Source of the DNA: Sympetrum striolatum | Taxonomy: Eukaryota; Arthropoda; Insecta; Odonata; Libellulidae | Length of the DNA: 64,000 nucleotides | Assembly (NCBI GenBank): GCA_947579665.1 | Contig: CANPUZ010000052.1 | Location: 248,001-312,000 of the forward strand | Direction: 5' to 3' | In this document: piece by piece, positions 13,711 through 23,730 of the stretch | Numbering within the stretch: the first letter of the stretch is position 1 | Layout of the letters: each line of letters opens with the position of its first letter | Made by a program: the position numbers and the translations under genes | The notes under the pieces: model-generated | Told to the model about the DNA's origin: nothing | The model's input: only the letters and a program-made list of their open reading frames with translations | The model's database searches: none

Positions 13711-15752
13711 GGTATTAGGGTGTAACAAGACGTATTGGAAAAATTTTTTTTGAAAATTAAAATACTCACACCCTCTATTTTTTTTCTATTTGTCTTTATA
13801 AACTAATCCAATAAACATTATTGCGATTGGATTATCGTGAACTGTGCCGACATGATGCCAAACAATTTCGAAAAATGAAAATTTGTACCAATAAGGGGGA
13901 CCCTAGGTTAATGGGTAATTAACTAACGGATTCTCATGAATCTTTCAGGGCACATTCATTGCTTTAGAATTGAGGACATGTGTGTGGCCGTTTAACTCAA
14001 AGGGCTTTTGGTTATAAAATAATAGCAAACTGATTATCAGAGTTAGGCAACCATGCCATACACATATACTACGAAATAGCTCTCAAATTAATAGGAATTT
14101 ATTTTCTTACATATTTTTGCGACTTCAAATACGCATTCCCTATTTTTTTCTGTTATGTCTTTATTACTCGCATAATAAATATTATTGAGATTGAGTTATG
14201 GTAACTTGTGCCGACTAAATGCCAAAGATGAGAAATTGAAATTTGTACTGATTTATTATGGAAGGATTCCAGAACTCATTGTTTACTTACTAAATAAAAC
14301 AGCAATATTCCCAAATCATGTATATTTACGATCTAACGTGTAAAAAACATTACTCTTGAAATTTTCTTTTCAAAGTTCGCATTTTGCAGTCAGGATAAAT
14401 CTTCCAGTGTTTTGTACGCAACGTAATAAAAATTGCTTTTGTTCCTCCTCAACCGTGATTAAACCATAAAAGTCTTGCATTTACTTGACTGCTCTTTCAA
14501 CTGTATTGTTCACTGTCCTCAGCATTGAAACCTTCTTTCTGGCTTCTTGAAATGATGCATTATTTCATACAATTAAAATTCAGCAGTACAGTAATCATAC
14601 AATAAAGTATCACATAGAAAAGATCATTACATTGAGTTTAATTGCACAAAGAATCATTAATTCTGGTCTTGCTAAGCAAAATGCTCTATTCAAATACATA
14701 GCAGGACATTCGAGGAGAAAACTGTCATCAATTTTGAGAAGATCGAATAATGACTTGCTTCTAAATGAAATGAAATTGTAGATGTTTTTCTCTTAAATAT
14801 AACAAGAGAAAGTCAGTTAACAAAATTATGATATAAACAGAAAACTAAGGAAACAACTACTATATTCATTTATTTAACTTACCATACAATGAACTGCGTG
14901 TTAAGGAAGAACACAGTTGAACTTTGAAAATTTTAAAGAAAGCTATGGTAATATCTGTGAGCAGATTCTTATGCGAGGTCGAACCAGTAATACTTAGGCT
15001 TCATATTTAGGATTTGACAGTTAGTGCCCATACAAAAAAGGCTACCTATTCGTAAATGGTGCTAGAGGTTATGACTAAGAATTTTGCAAAAAATCTACGA
15101 CCAGCAATTTTCGGAAAATTAGGTTGACTTCAATCCCCTGTATAAAATTAATGTGCAGGAATCAAAGTAATTTACTTAATAATAATAGTAATGGCTGCAT
15201 ATGGAATTTATTCAGCATTAACTAAACAAGGTATCAAAGTTCGCACAAACAAAATCCACTTTTGGATTTTTGGCAAGCTTTTTTAGATTCTAGCCCTCTG
15301 ACGAAGTTATATATATTATAATAAATATAAACTAAAATTAAAGAATGCTTGGAAGATGTCAAGATGTAATTTAATAGCAAAAAGATAAGTTATCAGAAAA
15401 AGAAATGGAAGAAAGTTAATTCCGATTAACTCCAGATCTATACAGCAATATATGTGTATGGCACAGTTGCCTAACACCGATATTCAGTTGCTAATTTTTT
15501 ATAAACAAAAGCCCATTGAGTTAAACCACAGACACCTGTCCACTATTTTTAATCAAAGAACGTGCCATGAAAGATTGGTGAGAATCCGTTTGTTAATTAC
15601 CCATTAACCTGGTCCCCCACTTTGTCGGTACAAATTTTCATTTTTCGAAATTGTTTGGCATCAAGTCGGCATGGGTTACCATAATCCAATCGCAATAATA
15701 TTTATTGGGTAAGTTAATAAGACCAAATAGAAAGAAATTAGAGGAAATGCGT
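13711..15752. repeat. Non-coding remainder of unit 3, truncated
   Basis: Homologous to the other units but more divergent after 14540. It keeps about 125 bp (14573-14698: aattcagcagtacagtaatc...) that the first two units lack; the same block appears separately near 32.52 kb, so the other two units carry a deletion. The array ends here at the 'caaatagaaagaaattagag' phrase. Confidence 0.6.
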
Positions 15753-17061
15753 TTGAAAAAAAAAAAGACTGCTTTTATTGGTGCACCCTACTGCTGATGT
15801 ATTGATTAAATAAATTAAAAAAATTGATATCCCTACAACTTGATTGTGATTTCATTTCCTTCAACTCTCATTACGTGTGCATTATTCCCCTAAAAACCCC
15901 TAAAATTTTGAGGTAAATTTCAGGTTTTGGCCTATGTTCAGCGTATAAGTCGACCCGAAAACTTCCCATGTTATGAAATGAAAAACTATGGTATCCATAA
16001 ATATATGATAGCTTAAGGAATATTTACCACATAAGATTAAGATGTTAGAATTATTTCTTTCAGCTGCCATGTAAACTTCTTGCCTCTGCTTTACTATTAC
16101 ACAAGTTTCTTTCGTTGATATCACTTAGGATTTACAAATAAAAATGCTTTACCAAACAAACGCAATGGGCACGTTTTTAAATTCATCAATGGATCCATCG
16201 ATGGCATCGGAAATCCATCAAACCGTTTTAAAATTCATCGATGGATCCATCAAACTGTTATTTTATTCACTGATGGATTTACAATGCTTTCCACCGATGT
16301 CCATCGCTTCCATCGAGATTAATTCCCGGTGAAAAGCCGATGGTACTGATGACAGTAGCAGGTCATTCAAATGTCAATGTCAATAACCTCATAAAAAGGC
16401 AGTTAATGGCAACTTACAATGGGAAATATAATTTATTTATAATGCATCAATCGACGAACACAAAAGATTCAATGAATTACGTTGCAACAGAGTGTAAAGA
16501 ATTATGGAAATGGAACAAATTGTAAATGCAACAGTAGCCATCTTGTCAAACAGCGAATAGACCAGCGGACTGTTCTTAAATTCATCAAGAATCTATAACT
16601 CATCGAAGTAATCAGACAAACATCGATGCAATCCATCGCTCATCAGATTGCTGAATTTAAAAACGTGCCCAATGGTATTAAAAATTTATTTTAGAAATAA
16701 CAGTAATAAGGCATGGTAATATCAAGTCATGAGACTGCGCTAAGTGGAATCATAACAATCATGTAAACAAACACAAACCATGAGGTGCTTATTGATTTTC
16801 ATTCCTAAAAAGAAAACATCGAAATATGTTTAAAATTTTTGTAAAATAAAAATATGATATCTAAGTTAATTAGACTTGCCAAAATTAGTTTCAGTAAGAA
16901 ATAATTGTGGTGAGTTTGTGTACAACAAGTGTTAAGCAGGCAGTTTCACTTATTTACCACTCAGTGGTAAAGGGTTAAATTTTATGTTTGGCGTATAAGT
17001 CCCTTCTTTTTGAGAATTTTTTACGCTTCAAAGGTCGACTTATATGCCGATATATACAGTA
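15753..17061. mobile_element. Non-autonomous DNA element with GTATAAGTCGACC ends (copy 1, interrupted)
   Basis: The left part has 'gttcagcgtataagtcgacc' near 15937 and the right end is 'ggtcgacttatatgccgata', an imperfect terminal inverted repeat. A paralogue occupies 50.6-51.28 kb, with common flank back to 'gatatccctacaa'. The sequence ttcaggttttggcc...gttcagcgtataag also occurs twice in tandem in the other copy, meaning the terminus was duplicated. It contains no transposase. A 502-bp element sits inside it. Confidence 0.6.
16168..16669. mobile_element. 502-bp short DNA element, TIR GGCACGTTTTTAAATTCA, 5-bp target duplication
   Basis: The termini are ggcacgtttttaaattca and tgaatttaaaaacgtgcc, perfect inverted repeats of 18 bp, flanked by caatg on both sides (16163-16167 and 16670-16674). 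The paralogous uninterrupted site near 50905 (acataatggttataaaattc) confirms an insertion. Inside are diverged direct repeats of the phrase aaattcatcgatggatccat. Related sequence to one end occurs at 56.33 kb. Target duplication may alternatively be read as 3 bp (aat) with a GGGCACG end. There is no coding capacity, and the superfamily is not assigned. Confidence 0.85.
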
Positions 17062-17689
17062 AATAAATTCATAAATGTGTTATATCCCCCATTATAAGAT
17101 GCCATTTACTGGCTTTTTCTAAGGTTATGGAAATTAACATTTCTTCAACGGCCATTACATATCTACTGACATCTTCCCTTGCTTCTCCCTTTGCGTCCCT
17201 TCCCGCAACTCTAACTTCCTTCACGTACCTTGTTTCCGACTTTCTCAAACATCAATTTTCTATCCCAACACTTTTCAATTCTCTCTTATCCCTTCCCTTG
17301 AACTTTTTTCCCCAATTAATTCACTCCTTTCTTCCATGCATTAACCCTCGAGTACTCTCGGCTGTGTTGAATCGACCCATGTGAATTCTAAAATGCCATA
17401 TCTTTTTTTAGTGCTTTTTTACTTCATCTTCCTCATAGTAGCTGAATTTTGGAATTTTCTGAACCAGTCGTGCATTTTTGCCAAATCGGAAGTTTATTTA
17501 TTTAAACAAATTTTTCTTAGCGGTAGTGCCAGGTAGATGAGAGACCTTTACGTAAAATATTGCATTTTTGACCTTGTTTCCGCCTTAATTTTTATAGATA
17601 GTAGATAAATTTCATATAATTAATATTTATTATTAATATATCAAATTATATTTTATTTTTAAACAGTTTACTTTTAATTCTCACAATAT
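17062..17689. other. No recognisable gene
   Basis: This 630-bp stretch of AT-rich sequence contains one short pyrimidine-rich frame (17127-17384, Ser/Leu/Pro-rich). It has no motif, no plausible splice context and no similarity to other parts of the window. I see nothing reportable in it. Confidence 0.5.
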
Positions 17690-17945
17690 TCCAAATTCAT
17701 CAGCCATATACTCAAGGTCAGGGATGCCTCCCTTCCACCTAGCCTCGTATGTCATCAGAATATGAGCGATTATAATTAAATTAAAACAAAAAGACAGAGT
17801 AGAGTGTGGGGAAAATTCTTAGCAACTGAAGGATGGCAAAGAAAAAACCCACGTTGCAGGAAAACACACACAGAGAAGGGGGGTGAAAAAAACCCGAGAA
17901 AACATATTAAAAAAATAACAGTGTGGTGTTAACAATTATAAATTA
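17690..17945 (-). mobile_element. LINE 3'-region fragment (TAATAAAG-tailed family, minus strand)
   Basis: Shares a run of phrases (cctcgtatgtcatcagaatatgag, cccacgttgcaggaaaacac, agagaagggggg) with copies at 29.4, 34.6 and 39.8 kb. The 39.8-kb copy includes a reverse-transcriptase C-terminus on the minus strand, which sets the orientation. This fragment lacks the tail and any coding part. Confidence 0.6.
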
Positions 17946-18150
17946 CATACGAGTAAAATGTAGCTTGCGTACTGCAAGCAGATCGATGAAACTAATTTCA
18001 TAACGGCATCATATAGGGATGGTCGTAAAAGAAAATGAGGATTGAAAATATCCTTAAAATTCGCTGCAATTTAATCGTCTGGCATTGAACCGGGGTCTTC
18101 CTGGTGAACATACTATGCAGCACAACAGAAATTCACCATCTATAACTATG

Positions 18151-19573
18151 CAGGGTTGCCACCAGCCACCAATCTTGAAAATCAAGGAGGTTTCAAGGAT
18201 TTTAAGGAGGGAAATCGGGATTTTTCAAGGAGGAATTCTGAGTAAAAAGTATAAGACCTCAAATTTGTTTTGGATATCTGTGTCATTTTTATTGGTACAC
18301 AGAGTTCACTTCATTGTATATAATACTAAGTACAATTAGAATCTTTGGAAATATCAACAAATAATACATTCTATGTCATTTTGGAACAGAGATCAGTCTA
18401 TTTGGCTGTCTTAGCCATCTTAGGTAATCATGAAAGAGCTTAAACTTTCTTTATGTTTTCAATCTCCTCATCAAGGAGAGCGACTCGTTCTAAAATATTA
18501 TTTGTTTTCAATTTGCAACTCTTTGAGTTGTTGCTCTCTTTTTTTTTTCATGTCACATTCGATTTGTTCTCTCTCTTTTAGCTCTCGTTTTTTCTTCAAG
18601 CTTTCCTTATCAAATGAACTGGCATTTTTCATGGCATGACTCAAATCTTGGTCGATTACTACATTTTCAATACCTCCTGCTGCTTTTATAGCAACATAAA
18701 TTCTCCTTTGAGCTACTAGGGAATTATACTATTGGTTTTCTATTATTATTTCTTTATTCACAGAAAACCCCCGCTCAACAGCTGCATTTCCATGTGACAA
18801 TATTAGGATTAGTTTCATAAAATCTTGCATATCCTCGCTGGGTTTGCGAGAAATTTTCATGACGTTTACCCAAAGATCATCGAGTCTTTCATCATTCGCA
18901 TGTCTAAACTTTTTCAAGCAATTGATTACAAGTGAATCTGAACAAAGCTCCAAGTATTGTCTCTTGACCCTATCGGCTTTGATTGGTGCGAATCTCTCAG
19001 CTGAAATCACCAAATCAAGGCAGTAATCCGTTTTTCCGCTAGTTTTGGATTGATTGTGATTTCAGGATCAAAACAAGTTATTGCGCATGTTAGTGGGTAT
19101 TTCAGGGGACGCTCTAATAATTTTTCCAGAGTCCAGACAATGCAATGGTGCATGTCCTTCTTTAGATGAAGGATTTCAAGATCACTAGCAGGGTACTGGG
19201 ACTTCTGAACTTTTTTTAATGCTGCTGTTGTTCCAAAATCTAATTGGAAATTTTTGGATTTTATTAGATTTTTATCATCTTTCAGATTGATTTTCCAGAG
19301 ACGGGCCTAAAACATTGATTGTTGTCAGTCTCCGATCCATGCTTTGCGCGCCGAATGCATTTTGTTTTGTGCAATTATTCGGAAATCAGTAGGTGTGTAT
19401 ATGTGCGAGAATGAGACGGGGATTGTGTTATTGTTTTTTTTCGATCCGCACGACAGCTGAAAAAATTTGAAATGGCGCGAAAATTTAAGGAGGTTTCAAG
19501 GAGATCTTCAAGGATTCCAAGATTCAAGGAGTTTTCAAGGTTTTCAAGGATTCAAGGAGCGGTGGCAACCCTG
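18151..19573 (-). mobile_element. 1423-bp hAT-like element with 5-bp target duplication (hAT5-type)
   Basis: The termini CAGGGTTGCCACC and GGTGGCAACCCTG are perfect inverted repeats, flanked by ctatg at 18146-18150 and 19574-19578. Related repeat copies at 24.70 and 52.16 kb have the uninterrupted site (taactatgtgtgaaaattc on the complementary strand), proving insertion. Subterminal regions are packed with ttcaagga motifs on both sides. The CAGGG start is typical of hAT; a 5-bp rather than 8-bp duplication is the hallmark of the hAT5 group. Internally deleted: only a transposase C-terminal fragment remains. Confidence 0.88.
18498..19305 (-). pseudogene. hAT-type transposase, C-terminal part, frameshifted
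   Basis: Read from 19305 downwards, the frame starts with RLWKINLKDDKN and continues to a one-base frameshift in a T run at about 19031-19035, then goes on as ISAERFAPIKADRVKRQYLE. The diagnostic block SHGNAAVERGFSVNKEIIIE (around 18740-18800) matches the hAT C-terminal dimerisation motif (sxNAxxERxFS). A TAG stop follows directly, after which the same frame continues (YNSLVAQRRIYVAIKAAGG) into a lysine/glutamate-rich probable coiled coil ending near 18500. The N-terminal zinc finger and first catalytic residues are deleted, so it is not a functional transposase. Confidence 0.8.
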
Positions 19574-20110
19574 CTATGTCTGAAAATTCAAGCAGAAATA
19601 TTGGTTGCAACTGCCTCAAACAACATCCTAATTTTCCCTTATATTCCTTATGTGAGAATTTTTAATGTGATCTGGCATCAAACCCAGGAATAGTACGGTC
19701 TTATGAAACTTTTTTTCTTATATTAATTCTTACTATACATCTTCCAGCCAAGCAAGAACTTCCTATCATTTTGATAAGTGCATCAAAAAAAATAATGAAA
19801 ATCTACCTCAATGTATTTTAAAGGGCAGATTTTTGCATCGTACTAGCATCGAACCCAGGACAGTAAGTATTTTTTAAAAATGCCCTAAAATCGAAGCAAT
19901 GTATTTAAATGGAAAAAATCGGGACTTTGGGGCCCTCTGGAATCGAACCCATGACACTGAGGTTCAAAATCACAATTTTCTGGTGGTTGCACGTTATGGC
20001 CAATTCACTGTAAAAATTTCACATCAATGATGCTTGTGGTTTAGCATGCGAATTAGTATCCTATCTATCTATCTATATGAATGAATCCGGAGAAGCATCT
20101 ATATATTACT

Positions 20111-20429
20111 GAGAGAAGTTAACAGACTGAGGTTTCGTAGACTTGTCTCGAGAATGCACGATTTTCAATTTAGTTTCCAATGACAATTGTACTGTCAATG
20201 TTGACGATATGTCAAGGCAATCTATATTCTAAAGGGCAGGAAAAAATAGCTACTTCGTGAAATTTTAGAACTACATAATTTATTGTACTACAAATTTACA
20301 ATTTGCGGAGCAGTGCACGCATGGCCGAAGTCACCCCTTACTATGGTAACGTTGATATAAGTTGGAAAGTGCGACCACGTTGTGTGAGTTGGAGATCTTC
20401 ATGGTCGTTACTGCGCTTGAAGACTTTTG
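20111..20429. other. No recognisable gene
   Basis: This unclassified sequence is slightly richer in GC than its surroundings (gcacgcatggccgaagtcacc near 20310). It could be part of the element that carries the following transposase-like C-terminus. A plausible 3' splice site (tattttaag) occurs near 20440, but no upstream coding exon is visible. Confidence 0.35.
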
Positions 20430-20765
20430 ATATATTTTAAGATATCCTTAATCTTAAAAATTCCTTGTCATCATTGTATTGCACCAAATAAAGAAACACA
20501 GCAAGTGTGCTGTTTGCCAGGCAGCATTAATTCATCCGGGGGCATTCTCTTGCCATCCAGTAGCAAAGTTAACAAATCTGAAAAGTATGGGGGGTTTGGT
20601 TCATCATAATGTAAACCTTCATACTTTCATCCTCAAAGAGGAGGAACAATTTGTAAAGCACTGTGAGACAAATGTTGTGCTTGAGTGCAAAATTACAGAG
20701 TTACTTGAAGGTGATGAAAGGATAAATTTCCCATGCACGGAAGTGATATCATTGAATATATAATA
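20430..20765 (+). pseudogene. Possible P-element-like/THAP transposase C-terminal fragment
   Basis: The frame 20479-20763 encodes KCAVCQAAL, then KLTNLKSMGGLVHHNVNLH and a charged tail. A CxxC pair followed by LTxxKxxGGLVxPSxxL is typical of the extreme C-terminus of P-element-like and THAP-domain transposases. It ends at a stop 12 bp before an AT-rich run. No RNase H core, THAP domain or terminal repeats were found nearby, so it is an isolated fragment. The link to the P-like element at 61-64 kb is only at family level. A host THAP-protein exon is an alternative. Confidence 0.4.
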
Positions 20766-21084
20766 ATATATTATGTAATTATGAGGATTAGACAGCATGC
20801 AAAGTTTATAAATTTAAAGAAAGTGAATCGAAAAGGAAAATTGCAAAACTGTCTAAAACTTAATGTTTGGTCAATAAATTTTTTATACCACTCTATCCTT
20901 TATGTTTGTATATTGTATAACCTAACTTCACATTTCAGCCTCCCCAAGATGAAATGAAGTCCACTCCAGTCATTAAAATTTAATACTTTTGGATTAATGT
21001 ATGTTTCAACAATATTTGACCGTTTGCTTATTTCCTGGAGACTATTTCTGGGAACTTCGATTTTTTTTTCAGAAAATGTATGTA

Positions 21085-21188
21085 CGAGGGTGGTCTGAAA
21101 AGCTTCCGACCCCAGAATTTTCAGACTTCTTCAGAAAATTTTTAGAAAACATGTCGAGAAATGTCGGAAACTTTTCAGACCACCCATG
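21085..21188. mobile_element. 104-bp mariner-like miniature element
   Basis: The left arm gagggtggtctgaaaagctt and the right arm (complement gggtggtctgaaaagtttcc) form an inverted repeat of about 26 bp flanked by TA on each side (21083-21084, 21189-21190). GAGGGTGGTCTGAAAAG-type ends with TA duplication are characteristic of mariner elements. Only about 50 bp lie between the arms, so it is mobile only in trans. The frame crossing it (21001-21195) is a chance reading of the palindrome. Confidence 0.8.
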
Positions 21189-21190
21189 TA

Positions 21191-21867
21191 CATAGGGGAG
21201 CTTCTCAAAGTTGTTACACTGGCAATTATCAATTTTAATTTCCCCATTGAGATTCGTTAGGCAAGTCAGCTATTTTTAAATAAAATGAAAGAAGGATGAT
21301 GAAGGAAATAAGATAAAGAAAAGCTAACTGGTTATGACAAGTATTTAGAGGAAATAGCGTACTGCAAGTGGCATTAAAAGGCTCAGTGGAAGGAATAAGA
21401 GAGGAAGAATAAAGATGGTGGATGAGGTGAAAATCATAGAGCGACTAAGGCTATGGACAGAGGGGAATGATGATTTTTCAATGAATCATTACACTTATGA
21501 ATTCATGACTTGATTATATTTTAATATTTAAATTTTATTTACAGAACAATAATAGAAAGCCTATGACACAGTGATTCCTATACATCATTGTAAATTTATG
21601 TTAGTTAGTTCAGTGATTTATGGAACGTTTTCCATTCTGGAGACCTTCCACCGAGTCCAATGCCGCGTACTACTTACCTTAATAAGAGTTTTCAAAACAA
21701 TGTTAGAGAGAATAACCCGAAATAATTTAACAAATGACCACCACTATATCATCAAATATATATCTGACCATCTCCCAAAATTAATCCAACACGTATACAA
21801 CCCCAAAATATTCCATTATCAATAAATTCTATGGAATTAGGCCGGACTTCATGGAAAGCCATAATAA
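21191..21867. other. Unassigned sequence upstream of the Penelope-like element
   Basis: Holds a purine-rich stretch near 21290-21440 and an 84-residue frame (21571-21825) with no recognised motif. There is no tail, terminal repeat or splice structure that I can support. Confidence 0.4.
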
Positions 21868-21911
21868 GAAATTAGTAAAGCACTTCGTAATTTCCACAAT
21901 ATTATCTATTT

Positions 21912-23160
21912 AAAAAAAAGGTGAATCTTAATGCTATTAAAAATTTAGCAGCTGACTGTGAAGTGGCCCTTAAAAATGAAAGTAATATTACCAAAAGTGT
22001 ATTTTCTAATGCCATTTTTAAGTGGTACTCATCGTACGAGACCCCATTTGATAATTTCAAAATTCCCTCAGTGAAACATTTTTTGAAAGTTAACAATCTG
22101 TTAGTAATTAAAGCAGATAAAGGTAAATGTACGGTTGTTTTGGATAGAGATGTGTATATTTCAAAGTGCTTAGAATTTATAAATGCTAACAATGTTTTGG
22201 AATTGTCGAAAGACCCAACCCGTACCTATCAGAAATCTTTAAAAGATACTTTAAGTAAAGTGAAATCTGTGTTTAGCCCTCGAGAAAAATTCTTTCTTAT
22301 ATCAATGAATCCACAACCTCCCTGATTGTATGGTCTTCCTAAGCTTCATAAGGCTCTTATACCTATCTGTCCAGTGGTTTCCACAATATCGGCTCCTACA
22401 CATAGACTTGCAGAAAAACTGAATATAGTGATCCGCAGTGTGACAAAATTTAAACCAAAATATGGTATAGTAAGTTCTATTGATTTCTCGAAGGATATAT
22501 CTTCTCTCCATTTTCCGAAAGGTGCTGTTTTAGTCTCTTTTGATGTCTCTAACTTTTTCCACTCCATCCCGGTGTGTGAAACTCTAAAATGACTCAACTC
22601 CATGGTCAGACGAAGTGGGGCTACTGATGAGACGTTGGAGGAACTCATGAGTTTAGTCAATTTGTGTGTATCCCAGAACTATTTCCAATTTAATAATCGG
22701 TTCTTTGAGCAAAAGGAAGGATTAGCCATAGGATCGCCACTTTTGCCCCTCCTGGCGGAGATATTCATGGACCATTTAGAAGAACAACTGTTTTCATCAG
22801 GGAATAGGTTAGTGAGAAACATAGTTTTCTGGAAGCGCTACGTGGATGATATCTTTTGTGTTTGGGATGGAACTGTCTGCCAAATTCCTTCTTTTGTAAA
22901 CCTACTAAACTCTCTAAACCCGAGGATTCAGTTCACGCATGAATTGGAAACTGATGGTGTCCTAAATTTCTTAGATCTTTCTATCCGCCTTAACAATGGC
23001 AAAGCTTTGTTGGAAATCTTTAGGAAGTGCACCTACACTGACCATGTGATCCCTTCATATTCTTTTCATCACCATTCCCACAAACACGCATCTTTCCATG
23101 CTTTAATCCACCAAATGTCCCTCTCTCACCCCAAGCCTTTACAAAAGAGTTGAATACCAT
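21912..23160 (+). pseudogene. Penelope-like reverse transcriptase
   Basis: The N-terminal part includes NNLLVIKADKGKCTVVLDRD, matching the KADKGNxVVVLD signature upstream of Penelope RT. A TGA stop near 22323 precedes YGLPKLHKA, then PVVSTISAPTHRLA and VLVSFDVSNFFHSIP (RT motifs with the first catalytic Asp, F-D-V). After another stop comes EGLAIGSPLLPLLAEIFM, then KRYVDDIFCVWDG with the catalytic YVDD, and FLDLSIRL. All core RT motifs are in the expected order. At least two in-frame stops make it dead; the protein is truncated at the N-terminus by the left terminal segment. Confidence 0.88.
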
Positions 23161-23730
23161 AAAAACTGTAGCCCATAACAATGGCTACTCCTGTGAATTT
23201 GTGGAGAAGTTATTGAAAAAGAAAACTAAGAAAATTGCTACGTCCTCCATCTTCCCTTCCCTTTCCGTATCCGATGACCCCAAACCGAAACTCCCATTTC
23301 CAGGAAATATACATCCTACAAATTAGCCAACCTTCTTCCCAAGAAATTTAAAGCAGGGTTTTACAATCCTTCAAGTTTAAGGCACTCCTTATCGCAAACT
23401 AAGGACAAAAGGGACCCCTCTTCTCAGTCAGGGGTGTACGAATTGAGGTGCGATGATTGTCCGGCGATTTACCGCGGCCAGACTGGTCTTCCCATGAAGA
23501 TAAGGGAGCAAGAGCACCTTACCGTCTCCAAAATCCAAACTCTTCGCTGCCCACCTCCTGGAAAGCGGCCACAATAGTTTCTTTTCTGCAAAACTCGTAC
23601 ATCGTCATCCCAAAGGAAAGAAGCTGGACGCTTTGGAAATAATAGAAATAACCAATCACACAATCTCACCAATGAGTACATCTTCCACAACCCTTCCCCT
23701 CTCCTTACTCTCCCCTCAAAACTGCTTTGA
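23160..23730 (+). pseudogene. Penelope-like C-terminus with GIY-YIG endonuclease, frameshifted
   Basis: After a linker in shifting frames (EFVEKLLKKKTKKIATSS), the frame around 23430-23520 reads SGVYELRCDDCPAIYRGQTG, matching the GIY-YIG core with the Penelope-specific CxxC insertion (GIYxLxCxxCxxxYIGQTGR) and a following REQEHL in place of RxxEH. The rest of the domain (HLLESGHNSF-like) is in another frame. The family uses this nuclease for target nicking. Here the second G-Y is changed to A-I-Y-R-G and frameshifts remove function. Confidence 0.82.

Larger units (their letters stand above)
1..15752. repeat. Tandem array of a 5.57-kb unit, 2 full plus 1 partial copy
   Basis: The motif atgagtttagattctcaacc recurs at about 5, 5582 and 11145, giving periods near 5577 and 5563 bp, and the order of everything between is conserved. 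The first copy probably begins before the window; the third loses homology near 15750, where another short element starts. Each unit carries, in order, a modular-repeat piece, a LINE C-terminus and 3' tail, a second LINE reverse-transcriptase relic, a non-coding stretch, and the modular repeat again. No host gene is visible. Sequence relations among copies are mosaic (see findings). It could be a segmental tandem duplication or a young macrosatellite; an assembly artefact is not excluded for the near-identical parts. Confidence 0.93.
17946..20110 (+). repeat. Modular B-box-like repeat, interrupted by a hAT element
   Basis: It begins with gagtaaaatgtagcttgcgt and the gctTgc hairpin and ends with gaatccggagaagcatctat. 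The modules 'ggcattgaaccggggtcttc', 'ggcatcaaacccagg', 'agcatcgaacccagg' and 'ggaatcgaacccatg' stay in the same order as in the four-module copies of the tandem array. The intervening 1423 bp is a later insertion that leaves a clean 5-bp duplication. Confidence 0.7.
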
